This document shows, piece after piece, positions 35,301-42,519 of a DNA stretch of 64,000 nucleotides. A program made the translations under genes and the position numbers. The notes under the pieces are model-generated. The model made no database searches. It was not told the origin of the DNA and saw nothing but the letters and a program-made list of their open reading frames with translations. The number at the start of each line of letters is the position of its first letter. The stretch's first letter is position 1. This DNA comes from Streptomyces sp. NRRL B-3428. GTDB lineage: Bacteria; Actinomycetota; Actinomycetes; Streptomycetales; Streptomycetaceae. Location: the NCBI GenBank assembly GCA_000721375.1, contig JOGW01000022.1:1-64000 (forward strand), in the 5' to 3' direction.

Positions 35301-36797
35301 GGGTTCGAGCTGCTGCGGGCCGACGGGTCCAAGCTGAGCGAACAGAAGGTGCTCGGGTCGGACGGTGCGCCCGAGCAGCGCCTCGACGCCGCGACCTCGC
35401 TGCGAGCGGTGGCGAACGGCAAGTTGGCCGAGGCGCCAGCGGCCAAGGCCGGCCCGCAGGCCGAGCCCTGGACGGACATCGCCGACTACCCGGCGAACGT
35501 GATGGACAACCGGGTCGTGTACCTCAACGACAAGGTGTACTCGATCGCCGGCGGCAACGGCACGGCGTCCACGGCGAAGAACTACGTGTACGACCCGATC
35601 GCACAGAAGTGGACCGCCATCGCCGATCTGCCCGAAGCGCGTAACGCCATGACCGTGGGCGTGGTCGACGGGAAGATCATCGCGACCGGCGGCTGGGCGG
35701 CGAGCGGCCCCTCCGGCGCCACCTGGTCCTACGACCCGGCGGCCGACACCTGGACGAAGAAGGCCGACAACCCGGCACCGCGCTCCGCCGCGGGCCAGGC
35801 GGTCGTGGACGGCAAGCTGTACGCCATCGGCGGCTGCACCACGGCGAACTGCACGCCGATGTCGAATGACGTCGTCCGCTACGACCCCGGCGCCGACAAG
35901 TGGGAAACACTGCCCGACTACCCCAAGGCGGTGGCCTTCGCCTCCTGCGGTGGGATCGACGGCAGCGCCTATTGCTCCGGTGGCAATGACGGGTCCGTCT
36001 CGCAGAAGGCCGGCTATGCCTTCGACCCGGGCGCCGGCACCTGGACCGCCATCGCGGACGCCCCGGCCGACCACTGGGCCGCTTCGTTCGCGACAGCGGG
36101 CGGCAAGCTTCTGGTCGTCGGCGGTTCACAGGGCGGGGCGATCACCAACGCGGGCTTTGCCTACGACCCGGCCACCAACGCCTGGGCGAGCCTGCCGAAC
36201 GCCAACACGCCGCGCTACCGCGGTGGTGCGGCGTGCGGCTTCTACAAGGTCGGCGGCTCATCCGGTTCCTTCAACGCGACCGCGGACAGTGAGCAGCTGC
36301 CCGGCCTCGACGGATGCGCGGAGGCCGCCGCAGACGTCAGCTGGATGTCGCTCGACAAGTCTGGGGCCACACTGGCCCCGGGCGAGAAGGTCACGGTCAC
36401 GGTCACGATGACGGCGAGCGTCGACCAGCCGGGTACGTACTCCGGATCGGTCTCAATCAAGGAGAACACGCCGTACACGGTGCAGCCGGTGGCGGTGACG
36501 ATGACCGCTCAACCCCCGACGACCTGGGGCAAGTTGCTGGGTCAGGTCACCGGAACCACCTGCCAGGGCGCCACCGCACCGATCTCCGCGGCGGTGGTCC
36601 AGGTGGACTCCTGGGCATCGTCCCTCACCCTCGCCACCGACGCGCAGGGGAAATACGCGCACTGGCTGGACCGGCGCAACAACCCCCTGACGATGATCGT
36701 GGCCAAGGACGGGTGGAAGCCCCAGACCCGTACGACGAGAATCAACTCATCGACACCCACGGTGGAGGACTGGGTGCTGCGTCCGATCGGCTGCTGA
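32349..36797 (+). CDS. Giant secreted subtilisin-family protease with carboxypeptidase-regulatory and Kelch repeats
   Basis: 1482 residues if it starts at the TTG with AGAAGG upstream; the GTG at 32304 and ATG at 32397 are alternatives. A basic signal peptide ends near GSPAQA. An inhibitor-I9-like pro-region follows (to about 165). The S8 domain has Asp215 (VANIDSGVQFDHP), His261 (DDHGTHTMG) and Ser431 (NGTSMASPHLAG). Then come two carboxypeptidase-regulatory-like beta domains (GKVTDAATGNPVPNATITL; VSGAVTDGSGHG), a jelly-roll region (GWSVVDHAGNGQVWKF), a third regulatory-like domain, about five Kelch repeats (VYSIAGGNG, IIATGGWAA, LYAIGGCTT, LLVVGGSQG) and a final beta domain. The Kelch propeller may bind polymer or partner. 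A terminator follows. Confidence 0.92.
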   Translation: MRRSRRSGKRRTVRSFMSTIATMAIAATGLAMAGSPAQASPTGAADSAYAAAGSAAAVADGDKIRPELARNFEKKSEGDFWIHFKDRADLQQAGSQQDWDKRGKAVVDALKKTASESQAKVRAELDDAGAVYETFWASNAIKVSNGSEKLARAFAAHAEVDGLYAPVTYKEPEVTKGDAQNTVNSVEWGIANINADDVWSQYGVKGEGITVANIDSGVQFDHPALVNSYRGNNGDGTFSHDYNWFDAAGTCQGAPCDNDDHGTHTMGTMAGGEGDNQIGVAPGVKWIAANGCCPSDAALISSGQWMLEPRDLGGQNPDVSKRPNIINNSWGSRLPSNDPFMEDVTLAWTASGIFGTFSNGNSGPGCQTSGSPGSLASNYSVGAYDVNNNIASFSARGTGQNGEIKPNIAAPGVNVRSSIRGGAYASFNGTSMASPHLAGVIALLWSAAPALAGDVAATRALLNDSATDRADSQCGGTADDNNVFGEGRLDALALLDAAPIGDTGTLSGKVTDAATGNPVPNATITLTGAAERTLTSGADGTFSSLLPAGSYQAAVSTFGYETKSVQAEITKNQTTTLDVQLTAKASVTVSGAVTDGSGHGWPLYAKVSVTGASGVSDYTTPANGRYSFELPAGDTYSVKVEPQYPGYETVTQEVVVGSGNKTHNVAVPASANACTTAPGYRFGSDGEYQTFDSGAAPAGWSVVDHAGNGQVWKFDDPGARGNKTGGGGGFAIVDSDEYGSGGKQDTSLVSPAVDLTGVTAPVIRFNQDFDRLSTDVAEVDLSLDGGTTWTNVLQQKADVRGPKVSEIPIPQAAGKDQVKVRFHYYEASYDWWWQVDNVLIGSKVTCEPVDGGLVLGHVRDANDNGYVNGATVTSDDRPAERATSAATPDDTVLADGFYWMFSSLTGSHKFTAKAGSYVAQSKAVDVQADGATAANFRLAAGRLTVTPAKLAATLRMPGGKVAKTFTVTNTGQAPAEVEFGERDGGFELLRADGSKLSEQKVLGSDGAPEQRLDAATSLRAVANGKLAEAPAAKAGPQAEPWTDIADYPANVMDNRVVYLNDKVYSIAGGNGTASTAKNYVYDPIAQKWTAIADLPEARNAMTVGVVDGKIIATGGWAASGPSGATWSYDPAADTWTKKADNPAPRSAAGQAVVDGKLYAIGGCTTANCTPMSNDVVRYDPGADKWETLPDYPKAVAFASCGGIDGSAYCSGGNDGSVSQKAGYAFDPGAGTWTAIADAPADHWAASFATAGGKLLVVGGSQGGAITNAGFAYDPATNAWASLPNANTPRYRGGAACGFYKVGGSSGSFNATADSEQLPGLDGCAEAAADVSWMSLDKSGATLAPGEKVTVTVTMTASVDQPGTYSGSVSIKENTPYTVQPVAVTMTAQPPTTWGKLLGQVTGTTCQGATAPISAAVVQVDSWASSLTLATDAQGKYAHWLDRRNNPLTMIVAKDGWKPQTRTTRINSSTPTVEDWVLRPIGC

Positions 36798-36841
36798 CGG
36801 CTGATCAGCGAGCGCTGATCGCTGATCGCTGAAGAAACGCT

Positions 36842-36875
36842 CCGGCCCGCCTGTTGCCAGCAGCAGGCGGGCCGG
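36842..36875. terminator. Strong hairpin terminator
   Basis: Perfect 12-bp stem (ccggcccgcctg / caggcgggccgg) with a 10-base loop, 45 bases past the subtilase stop. Just upstream, short repeats of gctgatc occur between 36800 and 36830. The remaining 300 bases before the oleate hydratase gene show no gene. Confidence 0.88.
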
Positions 36876-37185
36876 TTCGCGCGCCTCTTCACCCTGAACA
36901 CAGCCGGCTCTGTGCGCCGCGGTGTGGACGCACCGACAGAAGCGGTCCACATGCCAGCACCCCCGAACACGTACGGGATCTGTCGAGACGGGCCCAACCC
37001 GGCCCGGACACCTTTCGCGGGCAGCAGCCCCGGTCGCCGCGTCACCCGGCCAGGGTCCGTCCGCGTGCATGCGGCGCGCATCGCTCGGAGACTGAGGTCG
37101 TCTGCCCCCCGACGGCAGCAGTCCAGCCCCGCGAAGGGCAGTGCCAGAACCGTACGGGTCCGGTTCTCGGAGCATGGAGTGAATC

Positions 37186-38757
37186 ATGGCGAAGGCATAC
37201 CTGGTGGGAAGCGGTATCGCGTCCCTGTCGGCCGCGGCGTTCCTGATCAGGGAGGGCGGCTTCTCCGGGCCGGACATCGTGATCCTGGAGGAACAGGACC
37301 GCGAGGGCGGCAGCCTCGACGCTTCGGGCTCGCCGGAGTCCGGGTACACGATGCGCGGCGGCCGGATGTTCGAGATCCACTTCGAGTGCACCTACGACCT
37401 GCTGAGCTCGATCCCCTCGCTCGACGACCCCGCGAAGTCGGTCACCGAGGACACCTTCGCCTTCCACGAGGACTTCGCCTGGGACGACCACGCGCGTCTG
37501 GTCGATGCGGAGGGCAAGGTGGTCGAGGCGCACTCGATGGGCTTCTCCGAGCGCGACCGGCTCGAACTGGTCAAGTGCGTGGCCACCCCGGAGAAACTGC
37601 TCGACGGCAAGCGCATCGTGGACTGCTTCAGCCAGGAGTTCTTCCACACCAACTTCTGGTGGATGTGGTGCACCACGTTCGCCTTCGAACCGTGGCACAG
37701 TGCGATCGAGTTCCGCCGCTATCTCAACCGCTTCGTCCATCTCTTCGAGACCTTCGACACCATGTCGGGGATCTACCGGACCCGCTTCAACCAGTACGAC
37801 TCGATCGTGCGCCCGCTGATGCAGTGGCTGACCAGCCAGGGTGTGACGGTCCAACTCGGCACCACGGTCACGGACTTGGACCTCACCGAGGGCGACGAGC
37901 TCACTGTCCGCAGCCTGACCTGGACGCGCGGCGGTACCGCGGAGACCGTGGACATCGCCCCGGACGACCTGGTCATGGTGACCAACGGCTCGATGACCGC
38001 CAACTCCACGCTCGGCGCCACGGACCGCGTGCCCGCCCTGGACACCTCGGGCTCCAGCGGCGCCTGGCGGCTGTGGGAGACCCTGGCGGCCAAGCGCCCC
38101 GACGGCCTCCTCGGCGACCCTTCGGTGTTCAACTCGTCGGTCGACGACTCCACTTGGGAGTCGTTCACCGTGACCACGAAGGACCCGACGTTCTTCGAGC
38201 TGATGGAGAAGTTCTCCGGCAGTGAGGCCGGCAAGGGCGGTCTGATCACCTTCAAGGACTCCGGCTGGCTCCTGACGATCGTGCTCAACCACCAGCCGCA
38301 CTTCCACGAGCAGCCCGAGGACACCTTCGTCTGGTGGGGCTACGCCCTCTTCCCCGACAAGCCCGGCGACTTCGTCGGCAAGCCGATGCGCGAGTGCACC
38401 GGCCGCGAGATCCTCGACGAGGTCCTGCACCACCTGCGCTTCGAGGAGGGCCCGCAGATCCTCGAGAACTCGATCGTGCTGCCGGCCCTGATGCCGTACA
38501 TCACCAGCCAGTTCCTGGTCCGCAAGGCGGGCGACCGCCCGCAGGTCGTGCCGCCGGGCGCCACCAACCTGGCCTTCATCGGGCAGTACGCCGAGGTCCC
38601 CGACGACGTGGTCTTCACCGTCGAGTACTCGGTGCGCACCGCCTGGACCGCGGTGGCCGGTCTGCTGCACCTCGACAAGCAGCCGCCGCCGGTCTACAAG
38701 GGCGGCCACGACCCGAAGGTCCTGGTCGACGCCCTGCATACGATGCACCGGCGCTGA
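37186..38757 (+). CDS. ohyA: Oleate hydratase (MCRA family, FAD-dependent)
   Basis: 523 residues. The FAD-binding start is AYLVGSGIASLSAAAFLI, with the characteristic EEQDREGGSLDASG and the glycine-rich GYTMRGGRMFEIHFECTYDLL, a hallmark of the myosin-cross-reactive antigen/oleate hydratase family. FWWMWCTTFAFEPWHSAIEF and the late segment FIGQYAEVPDDVVFTVEYSV are also diagnostic. The enzyme adds water across the cis-9 double bond of oleic acid to give 10-hydroxystearate; in bacteria it detoxifies free unsaturated fatty acids. It stands alone. Length is at the short end for the family. Confidence 0.95.
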   Translation: MAKAYLVGSGIASLSAAAFLIREGGFSGPDIVILEEQDREGGSLDASGSPESGYTMRGGRMFEIHFECTYDLLSSIPSLDDPAKSVTEDTFAFHEDFAWDDHARLVDAEGKVVEAHSMGFSERDRLELVKCVATPEKLLDGKRIVDCFSQEFFHTNFWWMWCTTFAFEPWHSAIEFRRYLNRFVHLFETFDTMSGIYRTRFNQYDSIVRPLMQWLTSQGVTVQLGTTVTDLDLTEGDELTVRSLTWTRGGTAETVDIAPDDLVMVTNGSMTANSTLGATDRVPALDTSGSSGAWRLWETLAAKRPDGLLGDPSVFNSSVDDSTWESFTVTTKDPTFFELMEKFSGSEAGKGGLITFKDSGWLLTIVLNHQPHFHEQPEDTFVWWGYALFPDKPGDFVGKPMRECTGREILDEVLHHLRFEEGPQILENSIVLPALMPYITSQFLVRKAGDRPQVVPPGATNLAFIGQYAEVPDDVVFTVEYSVRTAWTAVAGLLHLDKQPPPVYKGGHDPKVLVDALHTMHRR

Positions 38758-38886
38758 CCGGTGTACTAGCTGGCCGGAGCGCGGACGACTCCGTAAGCCC
38801 GAAGGAGTCGACCGCAAGACCGCCTGCCCCAGAAAGATCAGTTACGGGACAACCTTTGGGCGCAAGTCGCCAATCGAGACACGGTC
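38758..38886. other. Short intergenic stretch with weak hairpin
   Basis: A 7-bp inverted repeat (cgactcc / ggagtcg, about 38788-38812) lies 30 bases past oleate hydratase and may terminate it. Nothing else seen. Confidence 0.3.
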
Positions 38887-39145
38887 TTAGCCGTGGAATT
38901 GAACTGTGCCGTCTGAGAACTTCGTTCGAAGGAAGCGCAGCTTGCCGCCAGCCAGGAGAATGTGTTCGAAGCTGACGGTGCTGCCGCTGACGTTTGTCCG
39001 GTCGAAGGTGACGCTGCCTTGCTTCAGCTGCGCGTACCTGAAGGTGACGCTGCCTCCGGTGAGCGTTGTCTGTGCGAAGTCGACCGTGCTGGCCTCGGAG
39101 AGGCGGACAGCGCTTGAAGCTGAGGGTTCCGTCCAAGCTGGTCAT
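38887..39145 (-). pseudogene. Relic of a pentapeptide-repeat protein
   Basis: The minus strand reads VDFAQTTLTGGSVTFRYAQL, then KQGSVTFDRTNVSGSTVSFE, then KLRFLRTKFSDGTVQFHG and a stop at 38887. These are strands of a pentapeptide-repeat-like beta-helix as seen at the end of Streptomyces pentapeptide-repeat proteins. A neighbouring frame just upstream reads TSLDGTLSF, the same pattern, so a frameshift near 39110 separates the two parts and the N-terminus is missing. The rest up to 39277 holds nothing recognisable. Confidence 0.55.
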
Positions 39146-39277
39146 TCCGCGCGGCTTGGGTGGTGGAGGTCCTGGCGTGATTGCTGCAGGGCGTGCTGAT
39201 CATTGCCGGGTTCGGCACCTCCGCCCGCTGGTGGACAAGGCCCTGTGGCGGTGCAGACCGCGACCGGCGGTGTACGG

Positions 39278-39703
39278 TCAGGTGGCGTTCTCAGTCAGCC
39301 AGCCCGAGCACCCGTTCATGTCATAGTCCTGGGTGGCGTATTCGCCGAGGCAGACTCGGTACTGAACGTAACCGGACTCCGGAAGGTTCATGTTGATGTC
39401 GAGCCGGGATCCCTTTCCATAATGGTTCCAGTCATGGAACCGAGTGTCGCCAGTGTCGGAGCGGTAGTACATGACCATCACCGAGTGGCCGTCGGCATTG
39501 TTGTCCCAGACCAGCAGGTGGTCGCCGTCACGGACGAACGACGCCGACCCGTCACAGTAGTTCGGCTCATCGGTGCACAGGTCGCCGGCGTGGGGGCCCG
39601 GGTAGGTGACGGTGTAGGTGGAGGCGGAGGCGGGAGCGGCCACCGCGAGTACGGCCAGCGTGCTCGCAGCAGCGGCGCCTATGAGCTTGGAGTGCTTCTT
39701 CAT
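39278..39703 (-). CDS. Small secreted hypothetical protein
   Basis: 141 residues with a classical signal peptide (MKKHSKLIGAAAASTLAVLA, cleavage after ASA). The mature 113 residues carry four cysteines (DLCTDEPNYCDG, RVCLGE, NGCSGW) and aromatic beta strands (HLLVWDNNADGHSVMVMYY). It resembles a small extracellular beta protein; family not recognised. The overall style is like the secreted protein at 15735-16187, but no sequence similarity is obvious. Confidence 0.72.
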   Translation of the reverse strand: MKKHSKLIGAAAASTLAVLAVAAPASASTYTVTYPGPHAGDLCTDEPNYCDGSASFVRDGDHLLVWDNNADGHSVMVMYYRSDTGDTRFHDWNHYGKGSRLDINMNLPESGYVQYRVCLGEYATQDYDMNGCSGWLTENAT

Positions 39704-40017
39704 CCTGGTGATCCTCGGATCGACGGTGTCACACCTGCAGTCGGCTGTAACAACGGCGGCGTTGGCAGGTGATTCGGGGGCGAACGGATGCTAGCGAAAA
39801 GGTTGATCTTGGGCCAGGGTGGGAGCCGCTCTCTGGTCGTCCCTTCGTCCCTTCGTCGCCGATGCCTGATCCCGCGTGTCGTGCGGGGGGAGCGGGGTCA
39901 ACTGGCTCTGTTGAGGGTTCAGTTCGGTGGGGGAGTGCGGCGGCAACGTCTTGGGCGTCGGCGGCTTCTTCGGCCGTCAGTGGCCGACGCGGATAAGGGG
40001 TGCGGAGCTGGGCACGC
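39704..40017. other. Intergenic region, no gene supported
   Basis: About 315 bases. A minus-strand frame spanning 39729-40115 is open, but it overlaps the following gene, has no binding site and reads proline/arginine-rich. I treat it as chance. Confidence 0.35.
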
Positions 40018-40527
40018 TTAGTCGGCACGTGGCGAGGGTCGCACGCGGGCGCCTTTGAGCCTGTCCTGGGCGCGCAGGATGAGGGTGTCGCGGGCCTCAC
40101 GATGCTCATGAACAAGCTGGAGCAGCGTCAGGTCCTCCAGGGTCCTCCATCCGCGGGCCTCTTCAGACAGCGGCAGCAGCGTCTTGCGCATACGGCGTGC
40201 TGCTTCACGCAACGGGTCGTCCCGGTCTCCGGCGAGGATGCTGATCAGGTGTGATTTGTCGTGCAGGGCCTCGTACGACGCCAGCGCCGCGGTGGCGAGG
40301 TCGCCGGTGTCTGCTGCACTGGCGTCGCGGGCCCGGCGCCAGTGTTGCAGGTCCCGTAGCGCCCGGTCCGCTGCTGCCAGGAAGTCCGCGAGCCCACCGA
40401 GGAGCGCCTCGTCCCAGCGGACCGCCAACTCCCGCCGGTGCATTGCGTGTTCACGCCACGCCTGGAGCATGGCGCCGGTGCCTGCACCGATCACTGTCGA
40501 GACGGTCCCCACCCACAGCACATCCAC
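40018..40527 (-). CDS. Hypothetical helical protein with N-terminal membrane anchor
   Basis: 169 residues from a GTG. A short hydrophobic start (VLWVGTVSTVIGAGTGAMLQ) can anchor it, and the rest is charged alpha helix (DFLAAADRALRDLQHWRRAR, LLPLSEEARGWRTLEDLTLL, REARDTLILRAQDRLKG). Proteins of this build are common in Streptomyces genomes, with no known role. Cytoplasmic-face coiled helices are predicted; no catalytic motif. Confidence 0.6.
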   Translation of the reverse strand: MDVLWVGTVSTVIGAGTGAMLQAWREHAMHRRELAVRWDEALLGGLADFLAAADRALRDLQHWRRARDASAADTGDLATAALASYEALHDKSHLISILAGDRDDPLREAARRMRKTLLPLSEEARGWRTLEDLTLLQLVHEHREARDTLILRAQDRLKGARVRPSPRAD

Positions 40528-40795
40528 GCGCGGAGACTACCGCCCGCACATCCCCGTGCCTGTGTACGTGCTGGACCAAACCCCGCCGACCGGCCTCGCC
40601 CAGCCATGGACCTGTGTGTATGCGCGACTCCGCAATCTTCTCGATCACCAAAGAGGAGTGGCCCACCTGCCGCACCAGGCTGGGCCGGCGCCTCGCTCAC
40701 GGCTGCGAACGCAGATGACGACAGGCGAATCCACTGGCTGCGAGCTCCACCAGGCATGGGCCTTCCTGTCGGGCAGTTCGCCGGCTGGTCGCCGG

Positions 40796-41368
40796 TCACT
40801 GTGCGGGTAGGCCGAACCAGCGCAGGAGTATCGGGCGTGCGTCGCCGGGGGCGTCCTCGGGGCCGCGGGCGTAGCGTGCGAGCAGGGCCAGGTAGTCGTC
40901 ATGGAATGCGTCCAGTTCCTCCTTGGTGAGGTGGGTGAGGCTGCGGGAACCCCGCATCCAGCCGTCGGACTCCGCTTGTTGCGCGGTGAACTGCCGGGCG
41001 AGTTCGACGTCCTCGTCCATCCTCATCCGGTCCAGCTCGGCCGCCATGGCGCGCTCGGCCTCGGTCAGTTCACCCTGCGGCGGTCTGCGGATGTCGAGCC
41101 CGCGTACCCCGCGCCACCAGCGCTCCCGCCCGGTGGAGCGCTCGGGGATGTCCTCGATGAGGCCGCTGCGCTCCAGCATGCGCAGGTGGTAGCTGAGCGT
41201 CCCGGTGTTCTCGCCGAGGGCGGTGGCCAGCGTGGTGGAGGTGGCCGGGCCCGCCGTGCCGAGGTGGCGCAGGATGCGCAGGCGCAGGGGGTGCGCGAGG
41301 GCCTTGAGTACCTCGGGGCTGTCGACCGTGTGCCGCGCTGCGGCTTCAGCTTTCCGTTCTTTGGCCAT
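40796..41368 (-). CDS. ArsR-type winged-helix transcriptional regulator
   Basis: 190 residues. The DNA-binding domain is at residues about 15-100: VLKALAHPLRLRILRHLG, then TTLATALGENTGTLSYHLRM, then wing GLIEDIPERSTGRERWW. The C-terminal half is helical (MRMDEDVELARQFTAQQAES, YLALLARYARG) and likely makes the dimer or senses a ligand; no metal-binding CxC motif is visible. It diverges from a secreted-protein gene with 76 bases between, which contain three CTCTGCA motifs spaced exactly 14 bases apart. It probably autoregulates and controls the divergent gene. Confidence 0.88.
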   Translation of the reverse strand: MAKERKAEAAARHTVDSPEVLKALAHPLRLRILRHLGTAGPATSTTLATALGENTGTLSYHLRMLERSGLIEDIPERSTGRERWWRGVRGLDIRRPPQGELTEAERAMAAELDRMRMDEDVELARQFTAQQAESDGWMRGSRSLTHLTKEELDAFHDDYLALLARYARGPEDAPGDARPILLRWFGLPAQ

Positions 41369-41395
41369 GGCGGCAGTCTATCCAGACAGCAGCCA

Positions 41396-41434
41396 TTTCT
41401 CTGCAGACCTTTCTCTGCAGAGAAACCTCTGCAA
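41396..41434. promoter_or_regulatory. Triple 14-base-period operator-like repeat
   Basis: CTCTGCA occurs at 41399, 41413 and 41427, exactly 14 bases apart, in the divergent spacer. The first two sit in TTTCTCTGCAG and the central one completes a perfect 16-base palindrome TTTCTCTGCAGAGAAA at 41410-41425. The array ends 11 bases before the ATG of the secreted-protein gene. It is the obvious binding site for the ArsR-type protein. Confidence 0.7.
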
Positions 41435-41444
41435 TGCTGGGTGC

Positions 41445-42182
41445 ATGACGCCGAACCGAGTGACCTTGAATCGCACAGTCCGCCGCTTCGCAAGTGCTGC
41501 CGCGGGGGCCCTGATTGCCGGACTCGCCCTGGGCGTTGCGCCCGCGCATGGAGCTGAACACGCCGCGGATCTGCCCGAGTTCGACTTCTCCGCCTGCCCG
41601 ACCGTCGACGAGTTGCCTGCGGGCGCGGACCCCGGCACCTGGCGCTGCGAGGTCATGCTCGCCACGGGGCATCTGCGCATGGGCACCATCGACGAGCCGA
41701 TCACCGAACCAATGAAGATCACCTTTGCGGAAGGCCGTGTGAACGGTGAATTCCGCCAGGTCTTCGGTGAGATGACCGCTGCGCCGATCCGCGCGGGACG
41801 CACCCCGTTGACTCTGACTCCGCAGTACGGCGGCTACTCGGACTTCCTGTCCGACGACACCCGGCGCGGCGAGTTCGACATCAAGTTCGCCATAGGTGCG
41901 GTGCACGGGCTGCTGCCGGCCCGGCCGTCGTCGCGCTGCTCGGTGGGCAGCGATGAGGATGCGGTCCACCTGGTACTCAAGGACACCGAACCCACCCGGG
42001 TGATATCCACGGACCCCCTGGTCGTCACCTTCGGCGCCCAGGACGTGGAGTTCGCCGCCCCTCGCACCAGTGGCTGCGGCCCCCTGGGCCGTGTGCTCGA
42101 CCGGGCCCTGGGTCTGCCGTCCGCGGCGGGGGCGAACGCCTTCACCATGGATGTCACGGTGGCCATCCGGTCCTACCCGTAG
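41445..42182 (+). CDS. Secreted hypothetical protein
   Basis: 245 residues from the ATG at 41445. A signal peptide (VRRFASAAAGALIAGLALGV, APAHGA) is followed by an all-beta mature domain: STRUCTURE-like strands around WRCEVMLATGHLRMGTIDEP, then ITFAEGRVNGEFRQVFGEM and FAIGAVHGLLPARPSSRC. Four cysteines, no enzyme motif. Its promoter overlaps the operator-like repeat, so it is the probable target of the ArsR-type regulator. Family not recognised; many Streptomyces encode similar secreted beta proteins. Confidence 0.7.
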   Translation: MTPNRVTLNRTVRRFASAAAGALIAGLALGVAPAHGAEHAADLPEFDFSACPTVDELPAGADPGTWRCEVMLATGHLRMGTIDEPITEPMKITFAEGRVNGEFRQVFGEMTAAPIRAGRTPLTLTPQYGGYSDFLSDDTRRGEFDIKFAIGAVHGLLPARPSSRCSVGSDEDAVHLVLKDTEPTRVISTDPLVVTFGAQDVEFAAPRTSGCGPLGRVLDRALGLPSAAGANAFTMDVTVAIRSYP

Positions 42183-42519
42183 ACCGGTTCGGTGGGTAAT
42201 CGGCAATGACTTCGCGCCAGTTGCGGTGGTTCGGGCCGCGTGAACCACGCAGCGCCCTAACAGGTGGCCGCGCTCGAAGCGGCCTCTGGCCCGGATGGAG
42301 GCGACGAGAGGAGGTGCGTTCACCGCCCGCCAGCGGACTTGAGCGGACTCGGCGAGCGAGAAGGCATCGCGAGCGCCGCCGCGCGGGAGCCGGCGCCCTT
42401 CGTGCCCTTCGTCCGTAGCTGCACCGTCGCGAAGGGCGACTCGATGGAGTTGGTGGTCCGCAGTCCCCAACTTGCCCTGCCCGGCGACGGATACGGCACC
42501 CATGACCCTCAGGTTCCGC
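42183..42519. other. Intergenic region, no gene seen
   Basis: About 335 bases between two convergent genes. No reading frame with supporting signals and no strong hairpin. Confidence 0.4.

Noticed and set aside
32367..36074. 1235-codon minus-strand frame opposite the subtilase gene
   Set aside because: The subtilase has a full catalytic triad and recognised repeats; the opposite frame is Val/Arg/Gly-rich without any motif.
39729..40115. Minus-strand frame of 128 codons
   Set aside because: It overlaps the hypothetical gene at 40018-40527, is Pro/Arg-rich and has no binding site.
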